The notes under the pieces are model-generated. The model saw only the letters and a list, made by a program, of their open reading frames with translations. It was not told the DNA's origin and made no database searches. Shown in pieces: positions 1 through 13,695 of a stretch of DNA of 64,000 nt. Source of the DNA: Prinsepia uniflora (Eukaryota; Streptophyta; Magnoliopsida; Rosales; Rosaceae); contig CM064862.1 in assembly GCA_032719365.1 (NCBI GenBank), positions 87,966,503-88,030,502 on the forward strand, written 5' to 3'. The position numbers were made by a program, and so were the translations under genes. Within the stretch, counting starts at the first letter, position 1. Each line of letters opens with the position of its first letter.

Positions 1-2230
1 ACCAAATCACAATAACTCGAAATCTCGTAAAACGTGCAAATCCGGAATATTCTCGAAAAACGTGTTAAAACCGTAAGTCACACTCGCAAATCATAAACAA
101 CCTTCTTAAATCATTTTACACCCATTTCATATAATTTCTTTCATTAAACCATCATTAAGCACACGAGTGACCATAGTCTCGAAATACGCGTAATTTCACA
201 TGTATAGTAACATAAAGAAAAAAAATGCGTATAAATACGGGAAACGGAGACGTATAAATACGGAAATCAAACTCAATCACAATTTATAATCATAATCATA
301 AAATCATAGAAATAATTTATGCATGCATTAAATTTGAAAGCAACGTCCACTCACACACCATCCTTAAGGCTCGATTTTGCGCCGCACGCATGCCCGTAAT
401 TCCCGATATTTCCAGAAATTCCAAATCCTGTCCGAAAACACATTCCCGGGTCATTAAGGTCTCAAATAACATCATACTAATTCCCCATAATTTTCCGGAA
501 ATCAATCGTTAATTAAAAATGTAACCTAAACCTTCGGACCCTCGGAATAACATCGAGACAGTGTCCGAAAATTCCGAAACCAACGCTAAAAAGTTCGTTA
601 CATTGTATAGGACAAAAGTCGTTTTGAACTCACCTTGAAATTCGGCCCCACGCGCCGTCACGCGCCGCCGCAAGCGGCTGCGCGTGACACCCACGCGCCA
701 GCTACAGTAACCCAACGGTCACCAGCCTCACCCGATTCCCTGGTAAACGGGCCGTCGACCCGCGTGTGTGACCCGTTCCAATTCCTGCCAAGCACAACCT
801 AATTTCCTCAATTGATCCATCAAATAGACTCGCAAGGGACACAATTAAATGTCTGTATCAATTACTCCACTCGACACTGCCCAAAGTCAACTTAATTTAA
901 CTCGCGTCGAACTCGAAGTCCAACGTCCCAGTTCATCACACCGTCACTGTTTCCTTCAATTGATCAGTTAGGAAGCATCGTAGATTCACCCTCACGATGA
1001 TTGTGAGCTCAATTTCACAAGGGCTTACCTCCATGACCATGACTCCAAGCTCGATTTTTCTGCAACTCCGTCGTGACCGTCCATGGCTCCCCAGGCTTCG
1101 AGCTTCGATCCCCTTGATCTAGATCGACTAAGTGATGTCCCAGAAGACTGAATTGAGCCTTGGATTGGCTTGGGCTGGCCTACATTTCGACTTGAATTTT
1201 TGAATTGATTAAACACAGTTTCGGGTTTCTGGGTGAAATTTCTCCTCCCAGCTCGACTCTCTGTTTCTCCCTCGCTCTCTCTGACCCTCACAACACACTA
1301 CTAATTCTCCCTTGGTCTCTTCTCGTTCCTCTCTTCTCTCAATTCGGCCTTGGGAAGGTCGACCATGTCTCCCACCATGTCTCTGTTTTTCTCTCCGCCT
1401 CACGAGCTCCAGCACCGCCTCAGAGCACCCACACCCGCACAGTGCACCAGTTTCACTCCCACTCGAACATAAACAATGCCCCTCGTGCCCTGCTCAACAC
1501 TCCCAATGGCATAACAAAATTACCAGCCCAGAGCCCACTGCCCCCCACAAGAACTCAGAACCATTAGCAATGGTGCCCGTGCTGATCCCCCAGCACGCTG
1601 GTTCCCCACTCAACAGCCACTAACCCAATTTCCTAAGCTAATTTGTTAAACAATTCATAGGACAAAACAATTGGGGCAGTCACTCCCGGCATGGGCTTCG
1701 GACTCTGCTTTCGCGGCAATCAACAATTCCCCTGCAGAAAATTACCATTTTGCCCTCACTTGGCAAATTACCAAAATGCCCCCCACGCGTCCCAGACCCG
1801 TAACTTGGTCAAACAAACTCCGATCGACGCGTGCCGCCTGTCTACGGACTCAGGGCATCAAGACCATCCTAACGGTCCTCGGTCCTCGGTCCTCGGCCAT
1901 CGGACCCCCCGATCAAAAAGTCAACAATTTCCCCCATTTCGTTCAAATTACGGAAATGCCCTTGGCTTCCGAACGTCATAACTTTCACCACGAAAGTCGG
2001 AATCGAACGTGCCACCTGTCTATGATCTCGTGACGTCCCAAACTACGTCACGGTCACTGGTCAAAGTCCATTTGACCGTCCGAATAAAAAGTCAACGTCT
2101 TGCCCACGACTAGGGGCAAAACGGTCATTTTGCATCGTTCGTCCGATTTTCGTCCAACTAATCACCGATTAACCCCGCTAATCATGATTAGGTGGTAATC
2201 TAATCCCGAATTCCGGGATGGGTCGTTACA
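1..2230 (-). mobile_element. Partial Tekay-type gypsy LTR, minus orientation
   Basis: The right edge reads TTACA at 2226-2230, so on the minus strand the LTR opens TGTAACGACCC, the same start as the other long LTRs in this window. The left part lies outside the window. Shared landmarks are the GC-rich hairpin at 659-686, TGACGTCC near 2031 and CGTCA at 2046, and two related blocks mentioning 'gccacctgtct'. No polypurine tract follows 2230, so this is either a solo LTR or the 5' LTR of an element lying to the left. It carries no convincing gene; the open frames here are chance frames in GC-rich LTR sequence. Confidence 0.85.
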
Positions 2231-2405
2231 ATCATTATAGGTATATTATATTCAATATTTACCTCTCTAAAAAACATACATATAATTATTAATTTACGTA
2301 CGTGAAAATAAAATATACATGTAATTATTAATTTACCTATAAAGTAATAAAATAACAAAAAAGTAATAAGATAGATAACGTACACTCTTCAAAAGTATTA
2401 GATGG
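2231..2405 (+). repeat. Dispersed repeat, copy 1
   Basis: This block resembles 5631-5770: both start ATCATtATAGGTATAT-like, pass through 'ttaatttac.tac', 'aagtaata' and end 'ctcttcaaaagta'. The copies differ by indels. Copy 1 begins exactly at the LTR edge, so the LTR probably inserted into it. No terminal repeats were seen, so the family is unknown. Confidence 0.55.
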
Positions 2406-4156
2406 TATCCGATAAAAAAAAATCTTTAAATATGAAATTTAGTTAGAATTATCTTCAATTAAATAATTTTGAAAAAAAATATAAAATAATAATATTTAAA
2501 ATTTGAAAGTTTCTCATCTATATCTAAAAATAATATAAATGGTATAAAAAAACTAAAAAAAACACAGTAAAAATTTTGTTGATACAATAAATTTACTATT
2601 TTATATATTAAATTGATTAATTTATATGCTAATTTATAATTATTTCTTTATAATTTTAGGTGGCAGAAAAATTCGGACCTCGCACCCCGTTTTATTATTC
2701 GGATTCTCTATACCGACAGCTTGCAGCCAACTCCAACCCTTCATTTTAAACAAAAACAATCCAAACCACAAATCTTTAGACAATAATTCCGACAACACAA
2801 AACATCGATCGATCATCTATTTTGTATGCAATTACATTATCTGATCTCCTTTCTCTGTCACTTTTATTTTCTTAATTTAATTTCTAAGTGTCCGCTGAAT
2901 CCAATCTTAAAAATCCGTAGTTTTTTTTTACCTACGACCTTACTCTATTTATTTATTTATTACTACGACTGCTATTTTTTTTTCCTTTTTTTTTATAAAA
3001 AAATATCATTGTATATTATAAAAAAATAAGTATAATTATACTATCAAAATCAAGTATGATACTAAGATCCACAAGGCAAAATAAAAAAACTAGCACAGAC
3101 ATCACTAAAATATGCAAAATTACAAATCAAACACACAAAACCCTAAACAAACTACCTCAACGAGAAGAAACAGGCATTGTCGTCAAACCCGTCGCATATG
3201 GTCTTGAAGAATTTGAAGAGCGGATATGAGGAATGTTTGATCTCCAACGATCCAATTGCGCATATAAGCAAATAAATGAGAAAAAGTCATAATCTAACTA
3301 TTTTGACCAAAACCAACGAGAGATATTACGGCAAAACTCCTCCAATAGCAAGGTAGTAGATTTAGCGAAAGAATAGATTTGAATGGAAGATTTTTTATTA
3401 AAATGAAGAAAATTGTGGATTTGTAGATTGGCTTAAGTAAAAAATAAATGTATAATAAAAGCTAAATACTAAAATTAGTTCCCTTTGTATAAAATAATTA
3501 AATGCAGTTTTGTTTAAGATTAATATTGGATATATTGAATTAAGGAGATGGGATAATTGATTGGGTTGAGAGTTGAGACAACCCCATGTGGTGGTGGCTA
3601 CTCCCAAAGAAGGAGGTTGGTTGTGTTGGAGATGAGATGTTTTGCCATGACAATGACTAAGCAATATTATTGTCCTTCGTGATGATATTTTTCTTTGCTT
3701 CAAGATTAAGAGACGATATATAACTATACATAACTAAGCAATTTAATTGTCTCCCCAGAATTATTGTTTTGTGGTCATCTTAAGGTATAATTAATGTTCA
3801 ATTATAATTGAAGTGTGAGTCGATATTATATATGTTACTACGTATGAGATTGAAATCGACTACTATTGATATTTTCATTAATATAATATTACGAAATGCC
3901 CTGATAGGTTAAGTTGGGTTTGTGAAATCAAAGACGTAGGTGATGATCATAAGGTTTTTGGAAGGCATGGAAATAAGGGTAGTGTTTCAAAAAAAATTAC
4001 CTAGACACAAGACATGCCTATTATTTGCAAGACAAAAGACTTGTTGATATGCCCTCATTATCAATGAATGTAGGACATATATTTAAATGCTTGCTTGTGT
4101 TAGTGGGGGGCCTGCTAGATGGACATTATCGAATAGAACCTTTTGAATTTTGATGA

Positions 4157-4158
<2 letters not shown>

Positions 4159-4189
<31 letters not shown>
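4159..4189. repeat. (TA)n microsatellite
   Basis: An uninterrupted TA dinucleotide run; a similar run lies at 4573-4600. Confidence 0.95.
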
Positions 4190-4192
<3 letters not shown>

Positions 4193-4567
4193 CAAGATAT
4201 GTTTTGAGAAAATTCATGTTTTTGAAATTATATGAAGCTGATAAGCAAATATATAGCTAATTCATGGATATTTGAATCCGAATATTTCGAGAAAAAGCAG
4301 AATATTTAATGAAAGAATTGGTCAAAATATACAGAATTTCTTACTTCTTTTGCCGATGATTAGATTCAATAACTAGAGGTCTTTTGCTAACTGATATTTC
4401 ACACCATCATTTAGCTATTGCAATTATTTTTCTAGTAACGGACCACATGTATAGAACCAACTAGCTAAGATATCTGACACGGTATAAAAGATCTTAACAA
4501 CGTAATGACATACTTAATTATCTCTTAATCAAGCTACGTTAGGATTTTAATCATTGTTGTAACTCAC

Positions 4568-4603
<36 letters not shown>

Positions 4604-5630
4604 TATGTTAATTAATTGATAAGATTTGTAACATTTATATTCATTTGCCAAAGTTTAGTTTATTTATTTATTTCACACATGCTAATTAAATTACATATAG
4701 TATCGGGCACAGGTTGAAGACCATGAAGGCATCAATATTTTTTTAATCTCCTTGGTCCAAAACTGACAATTTTTATATTTTGGCATATATACAAGCAACA
4801 TGTATAAAAAAAAAAGTTATCAAAGATCCCTCGATAACATCATGTTAGATTGTAGTTTTAATTGTCTATAGTTAACTACTTAAAAAGTTAAATTATTTAT
4901 TTAGATTACATTTGGTACGTTCTATAAGGAACTGAATAAGATAATATATTATAAAACCAGTGTTTGATATTACTCGTATTAATTAACCACCGTATAAGTT
5001 AATACAATTAGGTGTCTTTATGTGGTCCAGATCTGTTAAAATAATACTCTCAAAATTTTTCGTATTAAATAGTCTAATGACTAGCGATGTTGAAAAGTGT
5101 AATAATAATAATAATAATAAAGGATAATTATACATATATAGGTCCTATTTTTGGATTCAACTTATAAGTTAATCCACTATGATAAATATATAGAGTAAAA
5201 AATAAATAACATTTTTTTTTATTTTTTGTCAAATTACATCATCCTTTTTAGTCCGTTATTTTTTAAACATTTACGGATGTGTCATTACATATTATATTTT
5301 TTAAACAATTTGGGATCTTGCATAATGTTGATTCGTATTTTTGTTAGATTTTTTTTTTTGTAAGAGTGGATTTATTAGATTCAATTTATTCACCATCTAT
5401 ATGGATGATCTTGTGATTCATTTAATTCGTTATCTATATAGTAATTTTACTTCCAACTATATGCGTATTCGATGTCACATATTATAGGTTAATCATACAT
5501 GTAATGAAATCTTTTATGTACCTATCAATATTTGATTCTAGACATAACAGGTAAATTAAATAATATTACATACTTAAATCTCCCGTATAAATAAGATACA
5601 TATATATATATATGGAAATTTTCTAATTGT

Positions 5631-5770
5631 ATCATAATAGGTATATTTTTTTCAATATACTTCACTCAAAAGAAAATAAAATAAACAAATTCTTATTAAT
5701 TTACATACGAAAAGTAATAAGAGAAATAACATACATATAACTCTCTGACTCTTCAAAAGTAATATGTTAA
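5631..5770 (+). repeat. Dispersed repeat, copy 2
   Basis: It matches 2231-2405 in order and orientation, diverged by substitutions and small indels. The sequence continues upstream of 'atcataatag' here, whereas copy 1 is cut by the LTR. Confidence 0.5.
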
Positions 5771-7161
5771 GTGGACTAATTTATAAGTTAGGCTTAAAAA
5801 CTGGTGTAATTTATAATTAATAATAACTAGTAGTAATAATAATTATTATTATTATTAAAGAAAATAATAATAACTATAGTATATCAATAAATAATTTAAA
5901 TAAATAATAATATACATAATTAATATTTATGATATAGATATTTTTTATCAACTACTACAATATAATCCGGTCAATATAATATAGTCGGTATTTTAATCCG
6001 ATAGAGTATCAAACGCCCAATTAAATAAAGAGTCTATCTGGTAAACATAGTAATCTATCCAGCTAAAATAGTAATAAATACAATATATACGACATGCCAA
6101 ACTAAGTCCTATTCTCACTCATCAACTAATCTTAAATTTATGATAGGAAAAAAAAAAACTTATTTCTTCCTCCGGGAATTAGGGTTTGGATATCTATATT
6201 ATGTAGGAGTAACTAACACATTGGGTTTAGTGTTTTTATTTATATACGTGTGTTGTGTGTGGATGAGAGGGAGAGATAATTAAACATTGGATACCAAATG
6301 GGGATGAGACAGCATCAACTCTCCAGAAGGAAGCTCCAAATGGATGGAGCCAAAAACCATGTACTGTATTTTATTTCTTAATTATTTTATGATTTTCTGT
6401 AGTTTTATTCTTCTTAATTAATTAGTCACATAATTGTAATATTGTACTATTTGTTTAATTAATTAACAAGAAACTGTGGGTCTGTCCAAAGTCAGCTCAG
6501 ATAAGGACGTCGTCTCCATAATGACCCATTTCCTACGCAAACCCAGGCCGGCATTCTTCGATCTAAAAAATGTTATTAATTTATATGTTATAAGATATAA
6601 TATATATATACTCGATCAATTCACAGAATTAATTATATACTAATACAATACGTAACACATATTCGATTAATTATATACTAACATATAAGATATAATTAAT
6701 TATATACTCGATCATTTATCAAAATACAATGATATTGTGAGTTATTATATATATATATATATATATATCTAACAATATTTTAAATACACTTTAAGAGTGG
6801 TCGATCACGATACGATTTAATTCAGATATTAATTAAAATCTTAACAGTTCGATATGATTTGAATTTTATAAAATTAAAAATGAAGCAATTTCAAACTAAA
6901 TCCTTATGAACGGTTTAATTTGGAGTGATACAGTTGATTTAGACATAATATATAGACTCAAATAATCACATTACCATCCAAAATATCTTATGATTCTTTT
7001 ATTCATACATTCACACTATGTATTGGCGGACATGAATTTTTAAATAAGTTTATTTCGTTATTACATTCACAATCTTAAAGTACGTCTATTAATACATTTC
7101 AATCAAAATATAAAAACCAAAACATAAAAAGTCTAGCACATCCAATGTTAAGGGTACACAA

Positions 7162-7606
7162 TATTAGGTTTTGAGGTTCTTGAGTTTTTGAAGATCGGTT
7201 TTGGGAAGGAGATGAAGACTTTGGAGAGAAAAGAAGAGAATTGAAGAAAGAAAGAATCAGAAAGATGAGTATCGAAAAGTATATTCAAATAAGACTAATT
7301 ACAATTGCTGATCTATGCAGCTCTTATATGTATTTCTCTATTGCTTAGCTACTAAGAAAGCTAGTTTAACAGTTTAAAACAGCCTAGCTAACTACTAACA
7401 GATTCTAACAATTCTTGGCTGTTTGCACAGCTGTAGGACAGTGACAGTATTAGGAGCACATCATCCATAGTGATCTGTAGCATAGGAGATCATAGCACTG
7501 AGGACCACATTCCACATTTGTCTATTGAACCCGTGCACTGTCATGCTCTCTTGCAATCTTTGATGACTTGGCACAATCACTTGTACTCTTGATACAACAG
7601 CTTACA
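7162..7606 (-). repeat. copia 3' LTR
   Basis: 445 bp. On the minus strand it begins TGTAAGC and ends in TAATA rather than the usual CA. It differs from the right LTR at five substitutions (GA, CT, TG, CT and GT type sites) with no indel. The pol stop codon TAA (7602-7604) lies inside the first bases of this LTR. Confidence 0.93.
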
Positions 7607-10600
7607 TCCCCCCGCAAGCTGATGCATCCAAAGCAATAAGCATCAGATTGGAGGAGTGCTGGTAGAAGAGATCATCAACCAAAGCCTTGGTGAAGATATC
7701 TGCAACCTGGTCACATGAGGAAACATGTTGAACATCTAGATCCCCACGAATCACTCTCTCTCGTACAAAATGGTAGTCAATTTCGATATGCTTGGCTCGA
7801 GAGTGGAAGATCGGATTAGCACAGAGACTGGCTGCAGAGGTGCTATCACAGAAGACAAGGGGCGGTCTGAGAAGTGGAACATGAAGAGCACACAGTAACG
7901 GTCTGATCCAAGCAACTTCAGCTGCAGTCATGGCAAGGGCACGATACTCAGATTCAGTGCTTGATCGAGAGACAGTGGTTTGTTTTTTTGACATCCAAGA
8001 GATTGGATTGTTGCCAAGGAACACAACCATGCCAGTGGTGGAACGGCGATCACTAGGATCACCAGCCCAGTCAGCATCCGTATAAGCAATCAGGTCTAGA
8101 GATCCAGGTGTGAGAGTGATCCCGTGAGTCTGTGTCCCTTTCAGAAACCGAAGAATACGTTTGACAGCCATGAAATGTGATTCTGAGGGAGAATGCATGT
8201 ATTGACAGACCTGATTGACTGAGAACACAATATCAGGCCTAGTAAATGTGAGGTACTGAAGAGCACCCACGATACTCCTGTAATTGGTGGGATTGTCATA
8301 GAGAGGGCCATCCCCTTTCCTTAGTCGAGAGCCAGGGACACTAGGAGTCTCAGCAACCTTGCTGTCCATCATGGAGGTTTTGGTTAAAAGATCCCGAACA
8401 TACTTGGACTGAGAGACATATAGACCAGTGGAGATGTACCTGATTCCAAGGCCTAGGAAGTAGTGAAGATCACCAAGATCTTTCATGTCAAAGGCAGTAG
8501 TGAGAGATGAAATGACCTCAGAGATAGCAGATGAGCAACTTCCTGTGAGGATGATATCATCCACATACAGGAGAAGAATCACCACGGAGGTGGAAGTTTG
8601 GCTGACAAAAAGCGAAGAATCAGACCAGGTGGTTTGGAAGCCCAACTCTGGAAGGAAACTGGTAAACTTCTCATTCTAGGCACGGGGAGCCTGTTTGAGT
8701 CCATAGAGAGATTTTTGAAGCCTGCAGACATAATCAGGATGACCTGAATCTTCAAAACCAGGGGGTTGACACATGTATACCTCCTCCCTGAGTTCCCCAT
8801 GCAAGAAAGCATTCTTGACATCAAGTTGCTTAAGTGGCCAGTGGAAATGAGCAGCTAAGGCAAGAACCAGTCTAACAGTTGTAGTCTTCACCACGGGACT
8901 GAAAGTCTCACTGTAGTCAAGGCCCTCTTCCTGACTAAACCCCTTAGCAACCAGACGTGATTTATGTCGAGCAATGATGCCATCAGGATTTCTTTTAATC
9001 CTGTAGACCCATTTGCAACCGACAAGGTTTTTGGAAGGAGGAAGAGGGGTCAATGTCCAAGTTGCCTGGCTGTACAAAGAGTTCATCTCTTCTTCCATAG
9101 CCTGTTGCCATACTGGAGAAGTAACAGCGGTTTTGAAAGAAGTTGGATCAGTTTGAGCAAGATCAACCTCAGGGGAGAGTGTATATTTGGACAGAAGGGC
9201 CTTAGGTTTGACAATACCAGACTTGGATCGAGTTTGCATCGGGTGCATATTGATTCCAGTAATAGGCAGGACCACTTCCAAGAGTTGAGGATGAAAATTG
9301 TCATCTGTGGCAGAGCTGGGATGGTCCACTGGACTGCTAGAAGAGGGTATGGACAGTGTAGGGACCTGATTGAGATGAGTATTGCCAGATGACTCTGGTG
9401 AAATAGGACTAAAGGGTACTGATGTGGAGGGTGTTTGAGGATGAGCTTGGTCCAGAGGGTCTATGGTTGAGGAAGAGAAGGAGGGTACAGGGCCAAGGGT
9501 TTCAGGAAAGGAGAGAGCCGATATGGAGGTTGGTGAAATAGATGTGCTATGAGAAGTGGACTTGTATAGGGCTGGATAGGGAAACTGGTGCTCAGCAAAA
9601 AGAACATGCATGCAGACAAAGTTCTTGTGAAATAGGGCATCATGACACACAAAGCCTTTGTACTTATCTGCATAGCCTAAGAAGATGCATTTTCTGGTTT
9701 TAGGTTGAAGTTTGGTAGTGTTATAGGGTTTCAGGAGGGGAAAACAAGCACATCCAAACAATTTGAGATGTGTGAGGCTAGGGGGTTTGAACAATAGAGC
9801 TTCATATGGAGATTTCAGATGAAGTAGATGACAAGGCATTCGATTGATAAGATAGACAGATGTGGCACATACATATAACCAGAATGTGGGGGGTAAGCAG
9901 GCAGTTTGAAGTAAAGTAAGGGCAGTTTCCAGTATATGCCTATGCTTTCTTTCTGCCAAACCATTCTGCTCAGGTGTGTAGGGGCATGATCTGTGATGTG
10001 TGATACCCTTGTGATAGAGGAAAAGCTGAAACTTAGAACTGATATATTCTCCCCCACCATCACTCTGAAGAGTCTTAATAGAAGCAGAAAACTGATTTGA
10101 TACATAGGAGTAGAAATGTTCAAAAATAGTCTGAACTTCAGATTTGTTCTTCATTGGAAAAATCCAGGTATAACGTGTACATTCATCTACAAAATTGACA
10201 TAATATCTGAAACCTTCACAAGAAATATTTGGAGAAGATCCCCATACATCAGAGTGTACAATCTCAAAAGGGATAGATGACTTAGAGCTAGAGGTAGGGA
10301 AAGTTTGCTTAGACAGTTTGCCCTCTAGACATGATTCACATATAGTAGATGAAAGATCTTTTGAAACTGGAATATTAACCTTGTGAAGAGCAGCAGAAAC
10401 TATCTGGTTTGAAGGATGTCCTAGTCTCCTGTGCCATAGTTGACAATCTGTAGTTTTTCCAAGGAAGGCTACCTGGTTCTTATTCTCTGTGACAACAACA
10501 TCTTTATTCAGTAGAGGGTAAGAAGGAAGGAGATACAAGCCATCTCTACTCAATCCCTGGAAGAGAACTGTCCCTGTGAGTCTGTCCTGAATTTGAAAAG

Positions 10601-10881
10601 AAGATGCATCACGAAGAAAGGTACAATGGTTATCTCTGCACAACTTATTGACAGACAACTGGTTGGCTGTAATATTGGGAACATGTAGAACTTCAGTCAA
10701 ATGAAAACTGTGAGAAGTAGGACTAGAAGTTTCAAGACTTGAGTAACCAATGTGAGCAACACTCAAACCTGAGCCTCCAGCAGTTTTGATCATTTCATCA
10801 GAGTTTGAAGGACTTGTTCTGTGAATCTGAGACAATTCTGAGGTCATGTGGGCTGTTGCTCCTGTGTCTGCAATCCAGTAA
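7602..10881 (-). pseudogene. copia protease-integrase-RT-RNase H, one amber stop
   Basis: Reading leftward from the solo LTR at 10882, the frame opens with the protease motif ADTGATAH. Integrase follows, with the zinc-binding HxLGHP region and CESC, then core aspartates in SDVWG and SDGGGEY and NGLAERKHR. Reverse transcriptase shows LDVKNAFLHG and YVDDI. RNase H shows TDADWAGD and STESEYRAL. A single TAG at 8676-8678 interrupts the frame just after KQAPRA, where related elements have Trp; the frame continues unshifted to TAA at 7602. Before the solo LTR entered, this segment was continuous with gag. It is a defective copy. Clade assignment within copia (Ale/Retrofit-like from the YVDDI and short LTR) is tentative. 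Confidence 0.93.
7607..7616 (-). other. copia polypurine tract
   Basis: On the minus strand this is a GCGGGGGGA-type purine run ending next to the TGTAAGC start of the 3' LTR. It is the expected primer for plus-strand DNA synthesis. Confidence 0.8.
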
Positions 10882-13642
10882 TGACAGGTCCCGTCCCAAC
10901 TGGACCTCAATAACCGTGCCCGGTCTTGCTTCCGTCTGATAAGTCAACTGAAGTCCCAAAACTATCCTTCAGATCCTATCAGACAAGGGATAACTGTACT
11001 GCTTTCCGCTCATGCCTCCGCCTCGTGATCAGCCCCGAACGTTGTGCCACAGCCTGGAGGGTCATAAAAAACAGAAAAGTGTGAGTGGACAAAAATATAT
11101 TCATTAAAACACATTTTAAAAGACATCATTTACCCTCCAGTTTATCAAACCTGCATGCATAGGGAAAAACATATGAAACACAACCACTGGTTTTCCAACC
11201 AAATCACATAACAAGTTAAATTCTTGGCTCTCAGGCCAATATAAGAACACATAATCACCTGGCCACACATACCAGAACTCGTACACAATACCCGTACGTA
11301 ATCACAATCAACATCAAAAAGCACTACTCACAAGTGCACAATCAAGTACTCAATCAATCAATCAATCTGCACTATTCACAAGTACACAAACCATCACACT
11401 GTCACATCTGCACTACGTGTAGGCCAACCTCGGGAACTGCACTCAGGCACCATCCGAGTCATATCCATCATGTCTGGGAACTGCACACGCATCCTCTAGA
11501 CGCCTCCGGGAACTGCACTCACGCAACGTCCGAGTCACGTCTAGGCACTTTCACTCGCATCATCCAGAACACGATCCAGTATCCAGTAACCACAATCACA
11601 ATCACAATCACAATCCATACTAGCACACATATCAATCATATCCATGACCTCAAATCAAGTCAAAAGCATTCCCGACAGAGTTTCAGGTTCAAATACCAAT
11701 TATACGTAAATCCGTGAAATCACAATGAAATCATTAAAATAATCACGAAATCATCCTTGACTTATCAATTCATCAAAATATCCATTTTGAAATCATTTTT
11801 ACTCCGGGCCTAGCCCAAAATATCGTTTGCACATTTTCTCGAAAAACGTGCCCGAAAGACCAATTAAAATATTCATTAAATCATAAATAATCATCCAAAC
11901 AAATCATAACATCATTGCAAACCAAATCATGCAATCAATCATGTAAAACATTTAACTATGCATGCATATCAATTTATAAAACAAACGTCCACTCACACAT
12001 CGTCCAACTGCTCGTTTCCCGAGCTGCACGTCTTTCCGTAATTTCCGACACTATCCAGGCATCCTGAATCCTGTCCACAATTATTACTCAGGGTCACTAA
12101 GGACTCAATTTACATCCTACTAATTTCTCATAATTTTCCGGGAATTTAATATTAATTTAAAATATAACATAAACCGTCAGACCCTTGAAACATAATCGAG
12201 ACGACGTCCGATCGACTCGCAACCAAAACCAAAAATGTTCGTTACATTAAATAGGACAAGTTTCGTATTGAACACACCTCGGGATTCCCCCTCACGCGCC
12301 CCCACGCGCCGTCGCAAGCGACTGCGCGTGGGTGCCACACGCCTTCTACAGTGCCGTGAACAGTCTATTTCCTCACCCGTTTACCTGGTAAACGGAGCCT
12401 TCGACCCGCGTGCTAACCCGACTCCATTTCCATCAATTCGACATCGAATTCTGCAATTCAATCGTCTGTTAGCATCGTTGTAGACTGAATTAGGGTTCTA
12501 TGAAGTCAATAACATCAAACCTTACCTGAATCCATACGATTCAAGGTTGAACATCGAAACATCTCTGGTTGCTGTTCATCATCCAATCGTCATCAATTCT
12601 CCATGTTTTCCTTCAATTGATGCATCAGGAAGCATCGTTGGGTCCTTATAAACATATTCCCCTGATCAATTTCATGGTTCCATGTCTCAATTGCCTCGAC
12701 TCAAGCTCGAAAATCCCGAAACCTCATCCTCTCTGTTCTACGGCCAATTGACCCCAATTTCCTTTGTTCTTCATCTGGTTCGACTCGTAGCAATCCCAAA
12801 AGGCTAAATGTAACATCAATTGCACTCAAAAACACGCACAACATCAAATTCGATCCTAGCTTCCTTAAAGGTATTTTCGGGTTTTATGTTGGGTTTCAGT
12901 CGAGTTCAAGGTCCCTACTTAACCGTCTCATTTCCTCTCTCTTCTTCTCTCAATCTTCAATTCTCAATTGGGTTGTGGCTGCTGCTGGTGGGACCGATCA
13001 AAGCTCATGGTCTCTGTTTTTGTATATGAACACTGTACTAACACCAAGGGATAATGAACAATCGTTTGATTTCATTAATTAATTATACAAAAGGCAACTA
13101 AGTGCCACTAATTATCATTAACAAGTGACACTTGTCACCAAAAACAGCTCCTGAGTCATTCTTATGGCTGATTCAGCCAATTAACTCATTTAATTACTCT
13201 CCTGTTTACAATTACCCTTTTACCCTTCTATACACAAATGACCAATATGCCCCTAACCTTCCTAGATCCATAACTTTTTCGTTCGGACTCCGATTGACGC
13301 ATGCCACCTGTCTACAGATTCAGCGTCCCGAGTCCTATCCAAAAGTACTTTCGGAAAGTCCAAACAATGTCCCGATCAAAAAGTCAACAAATGGCCCCTT
13401 TTGACCAATTTACCAAATTACCCTCAAACTTCTGCACGTCATAACTTTTTCCTCGAATGTCGGAATCAGGCGTGCCACCTGTCTATGAACTCGTGACGTC
13501 CCGAACTACGTCACAGTCATCGGTCAAAGTTTGTTTGACCGCTCGAATAAAAAGTCAACCGTTCGCCCAATTTCAGGGGCAAAATCATCATTTTCCTTCA
13601 AAATTTCCAAATTTTCCTTTTTTGAATTTCCCGGTCATTACA
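10882..13642 (-). mobile_element. Solo Tekay-type gypsy LTR (2761 bp)
   Basis: It starts TGACAGG at 10882 and ends TTACA at 13642, so in its own orientation it runs TGTAAT...CTGTCA. It is flanked by a perfect 5-bp duplication AGTAA (10877-10881 and 13643-13647), which proves insertion into the copia element followed by LTR-LTR recombination. Landmarks: the GC-rich hairpin 12301-12332, the 3'-terminal stem pair 10934-10941 with 10977-10984, a repeated 'gggaactgcac' block at about 11430-11550, and CGTCA/TGACGTC near 13493-13513. Its sequence is well diverged from the other LTRs here, so it represents a separate family. Confidence 0.95.
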
Positions 13643-13647
13643 AGTAA

Positions 13648-13695
13648 CCTTGTGGTTATCTGGAGGAGGATTGTGCACTCATAGCAGTGAGATTG
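13648..13695 (-). pseudogene. copia gag-protease linker fragment between two solo LTRs
   Basis: These 48 bp plus the shared target duplications are the only copia DNA left between the two solo LTRs. In the frame that connects gag to the protease it contains a TAA stop at 13656-13658. The frame is otherwise consistent on both sides, so gag and pol once formed one reading frame apart from this stop. Confidence 0.85.

Larger units (their letters stand above)
2231..7161. other. AT-rich intergenic region without a recognisable gene
   Basis: I see no conserved coding sequence. The stretch holds (AT)n runs (4159-4189, 4573-4600, 6748-6768), short AAT runs (about 5101 and 5839) and a dispersed repeat pair. 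A 101-codon minus frame at 3398-3703 has low-complexity content and no family resemblance, so it is not called. It is ordinary degenerate AT-rich plant intergenic DNA. Confidence 0.7.

Noticed and set aside
1205..2033. Several overlapping frames of 96-120 codons
   Set aside because: They sit in GC-richer LTR sequence and differ between frames without any domain.
3398..3703. 101-codon minus-strand frame
   Set aside because: No recognisable domain, no promoter or splice context, AT-rich flanks; chance frame most likely.
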